From NCBI GenBank assembly GCA_028688225.1, contig JAQTYQ010000001.1, forward strand, positions 51,664 through 115,663: a DNA stretch of 64,000 bases. The letters are read 5' to 3'. This document shows, in pieces, positions 27,702 to 34,770 of this stretch. A program made the translations under genes and the position numbers. The DNA comes from Opitutaceae bacterium (GTDB lineage: Bacteria; Verrucomicrobiota; Verrucomicrobiia; Opitutales; Opitutaceae). How positions within the stretch are numbered: the stretch's first letter is position 1; each line of letters begins with the position of its first letter. The notes under the pieces are model-generated. The model did not search any database. It saw only the letters and a list, made by a program, of their open reading frames with translations, and had not been told where the DNA came from.

Positions 27702-28547
27702 ATGCCGCGCATCCCGCTTGAGGACAACTTCAACGACGTCATCGCCAAAGCGCAGCGCGGCCTGCGACTGGATGACGCCGAACTGGCCCGCCGCGCCGGC
27801 ATCAGCCCGAGCCGGCTGCAGATGCTGCAGAGCGGCACCTTCGATGAAGCAACTGCGCGCGCTGTCGCCCCTGTCCTCCGGCTTGGCGCCGGCCCCCTGG
27901 TCGCCCTTGGATGCAAGGCTTGGTATCCGGAACGGATCATGCCGCCGCGCGGCTTCGCCATGTTCAACACCCCTTATGAGGACATGACGGTGAACAGCTA
28001 CCTCGTCTGGGACCCACGCACGCGACTGGCCGCGGCCTTCGACACCGGCGCCACCTGCGAGCCGATGCTCGGCGCCATCGAGACCGAGAAACTCGCCGTG
28101 CGCTACCTCTTCCTCACGCACACCCATGAGGATCATGTGGCCGATACCGCGCGCCTCGTGGCGACGACGGGGGCCGAGATCTTCTCGTCCGAACGCGAGC
28201 CCTTCCCGGGCGGGAAAATCTTTCGCGAGAACCAGACCTTTCACCTCGACAGCATCGCCATCAAAACCCTCCTCACCTGCGGTCATTCGCCGGGCCAGAC
28301 GACCTACTTCGTGACCGGCCTGGCCTGGCCGCTCGCCATTTGCGGAGATTCCATGTTTGCCAGTTCGATGGGGGGCGGCCTGGTCTCCTACGAGGAGCAG
28401 TACCGCAACAACGTGGAGAAAATCTTCACCCTGCCGCGCGACACCGTCATCGCCCCGGGCCATGGGCCGCTCACGACCCTGGCCCAGGAGAAGAAGCACA
28501 ATCCGTTCTTCGCGCGCTCAGGATTTGGCGGTCCGCCCAAAACGTGA
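27702..28547 (+). CDS. Metallo-beta-lactamase-fold hydrolase with N-terminal helix-turn-helix
   Basis: 281 residues. Residues 8-65 read as an XRE/Cro-like helix-turn-helix: LDDAELARRAGISPSRLQML followed by a third-helix-like stretch. Residues 80-275 are an MBL domain with the metal motif HTHEDHVAD, the second His in TCGHSPGQTTYF, the Asp in AICGDSMFAS, and the last His in VIAPGHGPLTTL. The catalytic domain looks like the glyoxalase II-like group. The fusion of a DNA-binding-type domain to a hydrolase is unusual; whether it binds DNA is not known. It ends 85 bp before tRNA-Cys. Confidence 0.85.
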   Translation: MPRIPLEDNFNDVIAKAQRGLRLDDAELARRAGISPSRLQMLQSGTFDEATARAVAPVLRLGAGPLVALGCKAWYPERIMPPRGFAMFNTPYEDMTVNSYLVWDPRTRLAAAFDTGATCEPMLGAIETEKLAVRYLFLTHTHEDHVADTARLVATTGAEIFSSEREPFPGGKIFRENQTFHLDSIAIKTLLTCGHSPGQTTYFVTGLAWPLAICGDSMFASSMGGGLVSYEEQYRNNVEKIFTLPRDTVIAPGHGPLTTLAQEKKHNPFFARSGFGGPPKT

Positions 28548-28632
28548 CGGCGTTTGAGGCAGACCGGCAAATCCTATTTCCAAACTTGCGCGCCGGGGCC
28601 AATTCGCCCAACGTGCACGTTCTGGTTTTTTC

Positions 28633-28707
28633 GGCGCGGTAGCCAAGTGGTAAGGCCGGGCTCTGCAAAAGCCCTATGCGCCGGTTCGATTCCGGCCCGC
28701 GCCTCCA
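28633..28707 (+). tRNA. tRNA-Cys (anticodon GCA)
   Basis: The cloverleaf is complete: acceptor GGCGCGG pairs CCGCGCC, discriminator U and an encoded CCA (28705-28707). The anticodon arm GGGCT-CTGCAAA-AGCCC gives GCA, and the T arm is GCCGG-TTCGATT-CCGGC. The 3' end is duplicated at 34989-35009, marking it as an integration target. Confidence 0.97.
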
Positions 28708-28763
28708 CCTTTCGCGATGCGAAAGGTGCCCTCCGTAGCCTGAAAGGCGAAGGAGGGCAATAC
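28687..28763 (+). repeat. Left attachment-site repeat (attL) overlapping tRNA-Cys 3' end
   Basis: The core CGATTCCGGCCCGCGCCTCC plus A (28687-28707) matches 34989-35009 in 20 of 21 bases. Similarity continues downstream with several mismatches through a GCCCTCC...GGAGGGC palindrome at 28728-28758. Confidence 0.75.
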
Positions 28764-28770
28764 CCTCGGT

Positions 28771-29019
28771 CGGCGCACCGAGCGAAAGGCCGGCATCCAC
28801 GGTGTCACTTTGCACGGCTACCGTTACGCATGGGCCGGGCGCGCCAAGGTCGCCGGCTATCCTGAACGATTCGCCCAGCTCGCCCTTGGGCACAACAGTC
28901 AAGCTGTGCATCGCGCATACGCCAAGAACGCCCAAGTAACGCTGCCGCCCTTGGAAGACTACGAAAAGAACATGACGACAGGTAATATCATCCCTCCGCC
29001 CTCCGCGGCCGTCAGCTAG
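28771..29019 (+). pseudogene. C-terminal remnant of a tyrosine recombinase (integrase)
   Basis: Only the last about 80 codons remain. They hold LHGYRYAWAGRAKVAGYPER, which supplies the H-x-x-R box, and LALGHNSQAVHRAYAKNA, with the second His and the catalytic Tyr, then LPPLEDYEKN as the tail. These are the C-terminal catalytic boxes of phage/ICE-type integrases. No start codon, N-terminal DNA-binding domain or first catalytic Arg is present; upstream is the att repeat. The fragment lies right beside the tRNA target, as integrase genes usually do, so it is what remains after a deletion or recombination event. Confidence 0.8.
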
Positions 29020-29028
29020 AACAGAGCG

Positions 29029-29676
29029 TCAGGGCGTATTAGATGCCGACTGAGCGATCTTCAAATAGGCTGAATGGACCACGCGAATCGTGGCTTCTAC
29101 CCGGGAGATTGTCTGGGTTAGCCACTCATAATTCAGCGGCTCGCTGAGGGTGATTCTTACGCGGCCATGGAATGGTTTGCTGAACTTCAACAGCCGCATG
29201 GTGCTGGTCGGATCCTTAGCGTTCGCTGCCACTCTGCCATGCGCCAATGCGTCCCGGATACTAACCAGTTCCACATCGATTATCGGCCCTAAATTCAATC
29301 TGGTGGTCTCCAAATTGAAACGCTGTATCAATCGTTCCATGCTGTCGTAGTCGGTGATTTCGCTGATAGGCAGCTCCGTCCCCACAGGAAGCATCCAGAT
29401 ATCTGTACCGTGAGGCACCCCAAGCGCTGCTCGTTTCGGCAGCTTATGCAGAAACCCACGTATCAGCATCTCGAGAGCTTGAAACTTCGAAACCAATTTC
29501 CCAAGGAGGCGCTCAAACGTGATTTCACGTAGCACTTCGTCAGGGCGCGGATGCGGTACAACATCCGTCCGCAGATGAAACAACGGGTAATCAGAAGGGC
29601 GGAAGATCAGTAACTCACCATCATCACCGAGCACCAAATGCCCGATGAGAAATAGTTTTGGGGGTGTTACGTTCAC
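29029..29676 (-). CDS. Hypothetical protein with HEPN-like R-x4-H motif
   Basis: 215 residues, GTG start at 29676. Mostly helical, with KFQALEMLIRGFLHKL near residue 65 and SIRDALAHGRV near residue 150. RDALAH fits the R-x4-H pattern, with a polar residue after Arg, that marks HEPN-superfamily ribonucleases. HEPN domains are common in toxin-antitoxin and anti-phage systems, but the motif is short and the assignment is tentative. It lies 18 bp after the membrane-anchored gene in an apparent three-gene operon (30258, 29695, 29029) inside the island. Confidence 0.6.
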   Translation of the reverse strand: MNVTPPKLFLIGHLVLGDDGELLIFRPSDYPLFHLRTDVVPHPRPDEVLREITFERLLGKLVSKFQALEMLIRGFLHKLPKRAALGVPHGTDIWMLPVGTELPISEITDYDSMERLIQRFNLETTRLNLGPIIDVELVSIRDALAHGRVAANAKDPTSTMRLLKFSKPFHGRVRITLSEPLNYEWLTQTISRVEATIRVVHSAYLKIAQSASNTP

Positions 29677-29694
29677 ATGTCCGGCCCCGACTGA

Positions 29695-30195
29695 CTAACC
29701 TTTTTTTGCCCCGACTGACGTGAGCTCGAACTTCTCTCCGTAAACAGACTCATACACCAAACGAAAATCCAACGGTTCCAACACACTTTTGATTCTCGAT
29801 TCGTCGCCTCGCTTCAGGCCCCGGAAGAACGCACGTAACAGCAGATATTCCCTCTGAGCCAGGATGCAGTAGCCCGGCTGAATCATCCCACTGTGCTCGA
29901 CATTTACATCCATGCTGCCGCCGCACGCTTTCCTTATCATTTCCTCTATCGGCGCGTGGGTCACACTGGGGAATTCCTCCTTCCCAAAGAGCAAATCGAA
30001 ACTCGCGACCCGCGCTGGCCCAAGCCCATAATTGACCAGCAAATAGCTAAGCTCGATGCCTTCATCTTTCATATGCCAACGAATGTCTGTGCCCACCGAC
30101 GGCCTGAGGGACACGCGATTATGCTGCCGGGACAGATACGCCTGGTAGGCCGCGAACACGATCGCGAGCAAAGCAATTACCATTTCCGGGGACAT
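29695..30195 (-). CDS. Hypothetical membrane-anchored protein
   Basis: 166 residues. Residues 3-20 (PEMVIALLAIVFAAYQAYL) form one transmembrane segment, followed by a soluble domain with LSYLLVNYGLGPARVASFDL and PLDFRLVYESVYGEKFEL. Such N-anchored proteins with a beta-sandwich-like soluble part occur widely as uncharacterised proteins. I do not recognise a specific family. It is the middle gene of the island's minus-strand operon. Confidence 0.6.
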   Translation of the reverse strand: MSPEMVIALLAIVFAAYQAYLSRQHNRVSLRPSVGTDIRWHMKDEGIELSYLLVNYGLGPARVASFDLLFGKEEFPSVTHAPIEEMIRKACGGSMDVNVEHSGMIQPGYCILAQREYLLLRAFFRGLKRGDESRIKSVLEPLDFRLVYESVYGEKFELTSVGAKKG

Positions 30196-30257
30196 GTGTT
30201 GTGCGAAAAGCCTGGCTATTCCATTAACCCTTTATCCCGAATTTTCGCACGCTTCAA

Positions 30258-30575
30258 TCAATTTGACGCTTGCGAAAACCCAGGTCCGAGCGGTCGGGCA
30301 CATGTTCCGATAACCGAACACCCGCCTTTCTTACGTAGGTTCTTTTCCTTCCAGAATTGACCCACCGCGTTTGTCACCTTGACGAGCCTGGTCCGGTCCT
30401 TGGCCAACTCCAAAACGTCCGCAGTTGCGAAATATTTGACGCTGTTCGGCGCTGGATTGCCCAACGGCTTGAGCAGCCGAGCCGTGACCAGAACAGGCAC
30501 ATCATGCGGCTGGCAATTCAGCACCCAGGCAGCCTGCTCCGCCGTCAGACGGGCCGGAAGCTGCCCCAGCAGCAT
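30258..30575 (-). CDS. Small conserved-looking protein, possible HTH
   Basis: 105 residues. LPARLTAEQAAWVLNCQPHD followed by VPVLVTARLLKPLGNPAPNS and VKYFATADVLELAKDRTRL looks like an excisionase-type winged helix: a helix that reads the residue order of MerR/Xis domains, then a position-specific strand. It ends with a basic LRKK segment and about 20 further residues. It starts near 158 bp from hipB on the opposite strand and shares the dyad-bearing region. Function is unknown; a regulator of the island is one possibility. Confidence 0.6.
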   Translation of the reverse strand: MLLGQLPARLTAEQAAWVLNCQPHDVPVLVTARLLKPLGNPAPNSVKYFATADVLELAKDRTRLVKVTNAVGQFWKEKNLRKKGGCSVIGTCARPLGPGFSQASN

Positions 30576-30679
30576 AAAAAAACGGCGTTAATCGTCCCTC
30601 ACGTCAGACTTCTGACCGCGCATTCGGGACTGGGATTGCGTTGTTACCGAGATATGGTGCTGCTCGGCATGGATATTGA

Positions 30680-30733
30680 GATGTATTATAAATTGGACAA
30701 ATCTGGCTAATTATGTCAAAGATATAATACATC
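30680..30733. promoter_or_regulatory. 54-bp dyad operator at the hipB start
   Basis: GATGTATTATA (30680-30690) and TATAATACATC (30723-30733) are perfect inverted repeats, ending right at the hipB ATG. Inside, TTgGACA and TGTCaAA form a second pair about the same centre. Each outer arm contains a TATAAT-like box reading outward, so the site could control both directions. It is a likely binding site for HipB. Confidence 0.65.
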
Positions 30734-31066
30734 ATGCCACGAACGAAACCCGTGCTCTTTCCGCCGACCATCCGCCAGCTTCAGGAGTTGGGGGAACGGC
30801 TCCGCCTCGCCCGGTTGCGGCGCCGCTATGCCGCGGCCGTGGTGGCGGAGCGGGCCGGCATCACCCGGATGACCCTTTACCGCGTGGAAAGAGGCGATGC
30901 CGGTGTGGCGCTCGGTACCTACGCCAGCGTCCTCCGGGTATTGGGATTGCAGGAAGACCTGGACGCAGTCGCACGTGATGATGCCTTGGGCCGGAAACTC
31001 CAAGACCTGAAACTGCCAGAACGGCGGATAGCGCCGCGCCGGCAGACCGCTAAGGAGCCGTCGTGA
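30734..31066 (+). CDS. HipB-like XRE-family antitoxin/transcriptional regulator
   Basis: 110 residues with an XRE helix-turn-helix: LGERLRLARLRRRYAAAVVA followed by ERAGITRMTLYRVERGDAGV, a good match to the HipB/Cro fold. It should repress its own operon and neutralise HipA. It overlaps the next gene by 4 nt (GTGA), as in HipBA operons. No Shine-Dalgarno precedes the ATG, and the dyad ends at the start codon, so leaderless translation is possible. Confidence 0.82.
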   Translation: MPRTKPVLFPPTIRQLQELGERLRLARLRRRYAAAVVAERAGITRMTLYRVERGDAGVALGTYASVLRVLGLQEDLDAVARDDALGRKLQDLKLPERRIAPRRQTAKEPS

Positions 31067-32319
31067 GTGGACGCGAACAGGTCGACGTCGTGCTGGATGC
31101 CGATTTCCTCGGCGGGGCCTGCCGCGTGGGTACGCTATTCCATGCGTCGGCCCACGGGCGGGCGACGTTCTCGTTCGCGTACGACCGCTCCTGGCTGGCC
31201 CGGCCCGACGCCTTTGCCATCGACCCGGACCTGCAACTGCACGCCTCCGAGACCTATCCGAGCGACAGTGCGGGAGTGTTCCGCATATTCCTTGATTCGG
31301 CCCCGGACCGTTGGGGCCGGGTGTTGCTGGACCGGCGGGAAATCCTCCGCGCGCGTGACGAACACCGAAAACCGCGCGGACTACTGGAATGGGATTACCT
31401 GCTGGGGGTGCACGATAGCTGCCGGATCGGCGCGCTGCGGTTCCAGCGCGGACCGGGCGCTCCGTTTCTTGACGATGACAACCACTTGGCAGCCCCGCCG
31501 CTCGCGTCGCTGCGGGACCTGCAGGCAGCCTCGCTCGCGCTGGAGGCGCCGGACGCGGCCGACCGCCCGGATTTCTCCCGCTGGCTCATGGCGCTCCTAG
31601 CTCCCGGAAGCTCGCTCGGCGGCGCGCGCCCCAAGGCCAACTTTACAGACACGGACCGGGCCCTCTGGATCGCCAAGTTCCCCAGCCGCGAAGACCGTCG
31701 CGACATCGGCGCGTGGGAAATGCTCGTGCACGACCTGGCGGAGGCCGCCGGCGTCGTCGTGCCGTCGGCGCAGATCCTGGCCCTGGGCGCCTCGTATCGC
31801 ACCTTCGCCACGCGGCGCTTCGACCGCACACCGGCCGGCCGGCGGCGGTTCTTCGTGTCGGCGATGACGCTTCTCGGTCGGACCGACGGCCAGGGCGGCA
31901 GCTACCTCGAATTGGCGGAATTCCTCAGCACCCGGGGCAGCGCCCGCCACCGCGCCGGCGACCTGCGCCAGCTCTGGATCCGCGTCGTTTTCAACGTGCT
32001 CGTGTCGAACACCGACGACCACCTGCGCAATCACGGTTTCATCCTGGAAGGCGACGGCTGGCGGCTCGCGCCTGCCTTCGACCTCAACGCCAACATCGAA
32101 CGCGCTGCGCACATGCTCGCCATCGACACCCGCGACACCACCCCGGATGTCGGGCTCGCGCTGGAGACTGCACCGTTTTACGAGCTGCCGAAGGCCGAAG
32201 CGGAGAAGATCCTGCGGCGGGTGCGCAACGTGGTGCGCACCTGGCGGCCACGCGCGCGTGCCCTCCGGCTGCCGCGCGAGGAGACCGAAATCATGTCGGC
32301 CGCGTTCCGCGAGGCCTGA
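31063..32319 (+). CDS. HipA-family serine/threonine kinase toxin
   Basis: 418 residues. The start is GTG 31063 with AAGGAG 9 nt upstream. The N-terminal subdomain has GTLFHASAHGRATFSF. The kinase core has a Gly-rich SSLGGARPKANF, an Asp/Asn catalytic loop NVLVSNTDDHLRNHGF near residue 315 and the metal-binding APAFDLN near residue 336. HipA kinases phosphorylate aminoacyl-tRNA synthetases or related targets and cause growth arrest. The key residues are kept, so it should be active. It forms an operon with the HipB-like gene. The target cannot be told from sequence. Confidence 0.88.
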   Translation: MSGREQVDVVLDADFLGGACRVGTLFHASAHGRATFSFAYDRSWLARPDAFAIDPDLQLHASETYPSDSAGVFRIFLDSAPDRWGRVLLDRREILRARDEHRKPRGLLEWDYLLGVHDSCRIGALRFQRGPGAPFLDDDNHLAAPPLASLRDLQAASLALEAPDAADRPDFSRWLMALLAPGSSLGGARPKANFTDTDRALWIAKFPSREDRRDIGAWEMLVHDLAEAAGVVVPSAQILALGASYRTFATRRFDRTPAGRRRFFVSAMTLLGRTDGQGGSYLELAEFLSTRGSARHRAGDLRQLWIRVVFNVLVSNTDDHLRNHGFILEGDGWRLAPAFDLNANIERAAHMLAIDTRDTTPDVGLALETAPFYELPKAEAEKILRRVRNVVRTWRPRARALRLPREETEIMSAAFREA

Positions 32320-32506
32320 AACCTCCCCGGCAGCACGGACCGCGGCAATCTCCGCCCCGGGGCCGATCGCGGCGAAGACAAGCGCCAAATCAATTGAGGC
32401 CGGGTAATATGCCCCGCGGTGAGGCAAGCCACCGCAATTGCCTACCAGCGGATCTTCTTGGACCGTCGGCCGGAAATGTACATTGGCTCCTTGCCGGGGA
32501 GCGGGC

Positions 32507-32818
32507 TCATTTGAACTTAGCGCTATAGGCGTAGATGAGGAGCGCCGAGTCCTGTCCGTCGATCAACGCCATAGAAGATCTTTTTCCCATCGGAGTAGGA
32601 GCGGACCTTTGCGGCCATCTGCATCTGCTCGTAGATTGCATCGTCTACCTGCGCTCAATACTGGAGAAGGAAGATCTCAGCGGAGCTCTGGAAGAGCCGT
32701 TGAATCTGGTCACCGTTCTTCCCCATGAGGTTGGGCGTCAGCTTCTTTTCAGACCTTTGCCCTTGAAGGCGAACGCCACGGCGCGGCGCCCCGTCGAACC
32801 TGCGATGATAGCCATCAT
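32507..32818 (-). pseudogene. Decayed small gene downstream of fic
   Basis: Reading from ATG 32818 or 32815 on the minus strand, MAIIAGSTGRRAVAFAFKGK continues for 25 residues before a stop. A +1 shift continues as KLTPNLMGKNGDQIQRLFQ and SSAEIFLLQY, then an in-frame TGA at about 32656-32654, then AQVDDAIYEQMQMAAKVR and DGKKIFYG. A second shift then gives LIDGQDSALLIYAYSAKFK and a stop at 32507. The pieces join into one protein of about 105 residues with two frameshifts and one nonsense codon. It starts 4 nt past the fic stop, so it was probably its operon partner. I do not recognise its family. Confidence 0.5.
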
Positions 32819-32821
32819 CGG

Positions 32822-34189
32822 TTACCCGTTTCGCGCCTTCGTTTCGAGCTTACGCAGCCGCTCCGCCAGATCGCGTGGCACGCTAAAGATCATTTTTCTT
32901 CCTCTCCTCTTTTGCAGCAATACGCCGCGTGACATCAAATCCAGCAGGTCTGTTCTCGCTGTTTGGTACACAACGTTGTGACTCTTGCGGTGACTTTCTA
33001 TGGTGTATTCTTGAAATGGGTGTTTGAGCGCGTGCCGGATCAGGTCAGCCTGCCGATGGTTAAAAAGATCCAACACCCGCAGATGAGCCTCGAGCTCCCG
33101 TATTTCCGTCGTCTTGCGGGCGATATATTCATGCAGCTCTTCGATCGCCCGCCGCATGACCTTCGCTTGCGCCACGATGAAATAGGTCAGGTCGTTGTCA
33201 TCTGTCTCTGTGTATAGAAACGATCGGCCATACTCCACTGGCGCCTTCCGCAGAATGTTCGAAATCGAAATGAATTCGAACAGCCAATATCCCGCATGCA
33301 TCATAGCCCAATAGAATAGAGCTCGGGCTGTGCGCCCATTGCCGTCCGCAAATGGATGATCGTATGCCAGCCAGAAATGGAGGATGATGGCGCGCACCAC
33401 GGGATGAACGAAATATTCCGGCGTCGCCCCGTTCGCAAAATCGCACATCGCCCGCAGACGAATAGGCAATTCAGCCGCTGCTGGCGGCTCGTGAAACACC
33501 TCGCCGTATTCATCGCCCACCACGAGTTTCTCCTCCGGTTGCCGCAGCCTGCCGGCTGCGTCCGCCTTTTCGAGTGTCTTTTCCGTGACCAGCCGATGAA
33601 GCGAAAGCACTAAGTCGGGCGATAGCGCATCCTGTTTTAATTGTGTGATGCGTTGCATCGTCACGTAGTTGTTCAGAATCATTTGTTCGCTTTTGTCGCG
33701 CGGCGGTCGACCAGTGCGGATCATTTCCTTTGCAGCCTCACGCGTTGTCACCGCTCCCTCCAGCTGGCTAGACGTGATGGCCTCCTCAATAAGCGAGCGG
33801 ATCAGGTAACGATCGCGGGTCTGCGGATTTGTGATCGGTTCCGATATGCCAATAGATCGGCCAACCTCCATATCGATTTCGTGCAACTGGGCTTGCACAA
33901 AGTCCGGGAGGCAGAACCGGAATGAGATCCCTGTTTTGTCCTTCAGAGGCACAGCCTTCGACGCAGCTATGCGTCTCATCTTGGTTGCCAGCCACCACTC
34001 CTCCAATGTGGAACCGGCCGGTGGGCTCAAATGCCGCAGGTGATCCCAATGCGGATATTCACCCGGCGGCGGCTGAAGCTGCAGAATGGCGTCAAACCGG
34101 TTGGGATCGCGTAATTTGGTGAGAACTCCCATGTATGGGGGCGGTTTTGTTGGCATTTTCATAGTCAATTTGCTACTAATTAGCGTCAT
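32822..34189 (-). CDS. Fic-family protein with N-terminal inhibitory motif and C-terminal winged helix
   Basis: 455 residues. The Fic active-site motif is HPFADGNGR (near residue 277) with the preceding HFWLAYDHPFADG. The inhibitory helix motif (S/T)xxxE(G/N) is present as SSQLEGAVTT near residue 140, that is, class II with the inhibitor N-terminal to the Fic core. The C-terminal 110 residues (LDLFNHRQADLIRHALKH and after) look like a winged helix. Fic enzymes AMPylate target proteins and many act as toxins or autoregulated housekeepers. The core is intact. It shares a 62-bp dyad with the divergent gene at 34237. Confidence 0.88.
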   Translation of the reverse strand: MTLISSKLTMKMPTKPPPYMGVLTKLRDPNRFDAILQLQPPPGEYPHWDHLRHLSPPAGSTLEEWWLATKMRRIAASKAVPLKDKTGISFRFCLPDFVQAQLHEIDMEVGRSIGISEPITNPQTRDRYLIRSLIEEAITSSQLEGAVTTREAAKEMIRTGRPPRDKSEQMILNNYVTMQRITQLKQDALSPDLVLSLHRLVTEKTLEKADAAGRLRQPEEKLVVGDEYGEVFHEPPAAAELPIRLRAMCDFANGATPEYFVHPVVRAIILHFWLAYDHPFADGNGRTARALFYWAMMHAGYWLFEFISISNILRKAPVEYGRSFLYTETDDNDLTYFIVAQAKVMRRAIEELHEYIARKTTEIRELEAHLRVLDLFNHRQADLIRHALKHPFQEYTIESHRKSHNVVYQTARTDLLDLMSRGVLLQKRRGRKMIFSVPRDLAERLRKLETKARNG

Positions 34190-34233
34190 ATTAGTAGTTC
34201 AATGCAACTACTAAATTAGAATCGACTAGTAGC
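34172..34233. promoter_or_regulatory. Nested 62-bp dyad between fic and the HEPN-like gene
   Basis: Inner arms TTAGTAGTT (34191-34199) and AACTACTAA (34206-34214) are perfect inverted repeats. Outer arms GCTACTA (34172-34178) and TAGTAGC (34227-34233) share exactly the same centre (34202.5). The site spans the fic start and the leader of the divergent gene and is a likely operator, perhaps for the Fic winged helix. Confidence 0.65.
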
Positions 34234-34236
34234 ACA

Positions 34237-34770
34237 TTGGCCGACTGCCCACTTGATCTTCCAATGGTGAACCATCCTCCGCTTATGACAGGCCAATTCG
34301 AACTCCCGTTAGGCCGATTCGCCATGAATTTTGGCGCGCTCGAGTGGGCGTTAATTCAGGGTATCAGTATGATCGCTGCGCGCGACCCGGCGCGGTACGA
34401 AAAGGTGAAACTGCCGACTATGTTCGGCGATCGGTTAAAGCTTTTCGACAAGATGGTTCGGCACGAGGTGACAGACACAGCCTGCCTCGAGGCGCACACT
34501 AGCCTTGTTTCTCAGATTCAGACGCTCGCGAATACTCGCAACGATCTGATTCATGGACCGTGGTTCGATATTCCCGGCACCAACATCGACCAGGTGAAAG
34601 GCAAGCTGATCAAGAGACAATTGCTTCTGGGCGAGCTACACGCGCCCACGGCGGCCCGGGGCGTGACTCCGGCCGAGGTAGCGACCGCCGTTAACGAAGC
34701 GCACGAAATGACAAAGGCTTTGAGCTCGCACTTGGCGAAGGTCCGGAGCGTGCTGCCTAAGAAACCGTAA
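34237..34770 (+). CDS. Hypothetical protein with HEPN-like R-x4-H motif
   Basis: 177 residues if started at TTG 34237; ATG 34264 or ATG 34285 are alternatives. Helical, with FAMNFGALEWALIQGISMIA near residue 30 and TRNDLIHGPWF near residue 100. RNDLIH is R-x4-H with Asn after Arg, matching HEPN-superfamily motifs. The arrangement resembles that of the 29029 protein (ALE helix, then R[ND]xLxHG). A ribonuclease or antitoxin-like role is possible but not shown. It is divergent from fic, with the dyad between. Confidence 0.62.
   Translation: MADCPLDLPMVNHPPLMTGQFELPLGRFAMNFGALEWALIQGISMIAARDPARYEKVKLPTMFGDRLKLFDKMVRHEVTDTACLEAHTSLVSQIQTLANTRNDLIHGPWFDIPGTNIDQVKGKLIKRQLLLGELHAPTAARGVTPAEVATAVNEAHEMTKALSSHLAKVRSVLPKKP

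Noticed and set aside
32507..32818. In-frame TGA as selenocysteine
   Set aside because: The same stretch also has two frameshifts, so decay explains it better than recoding.
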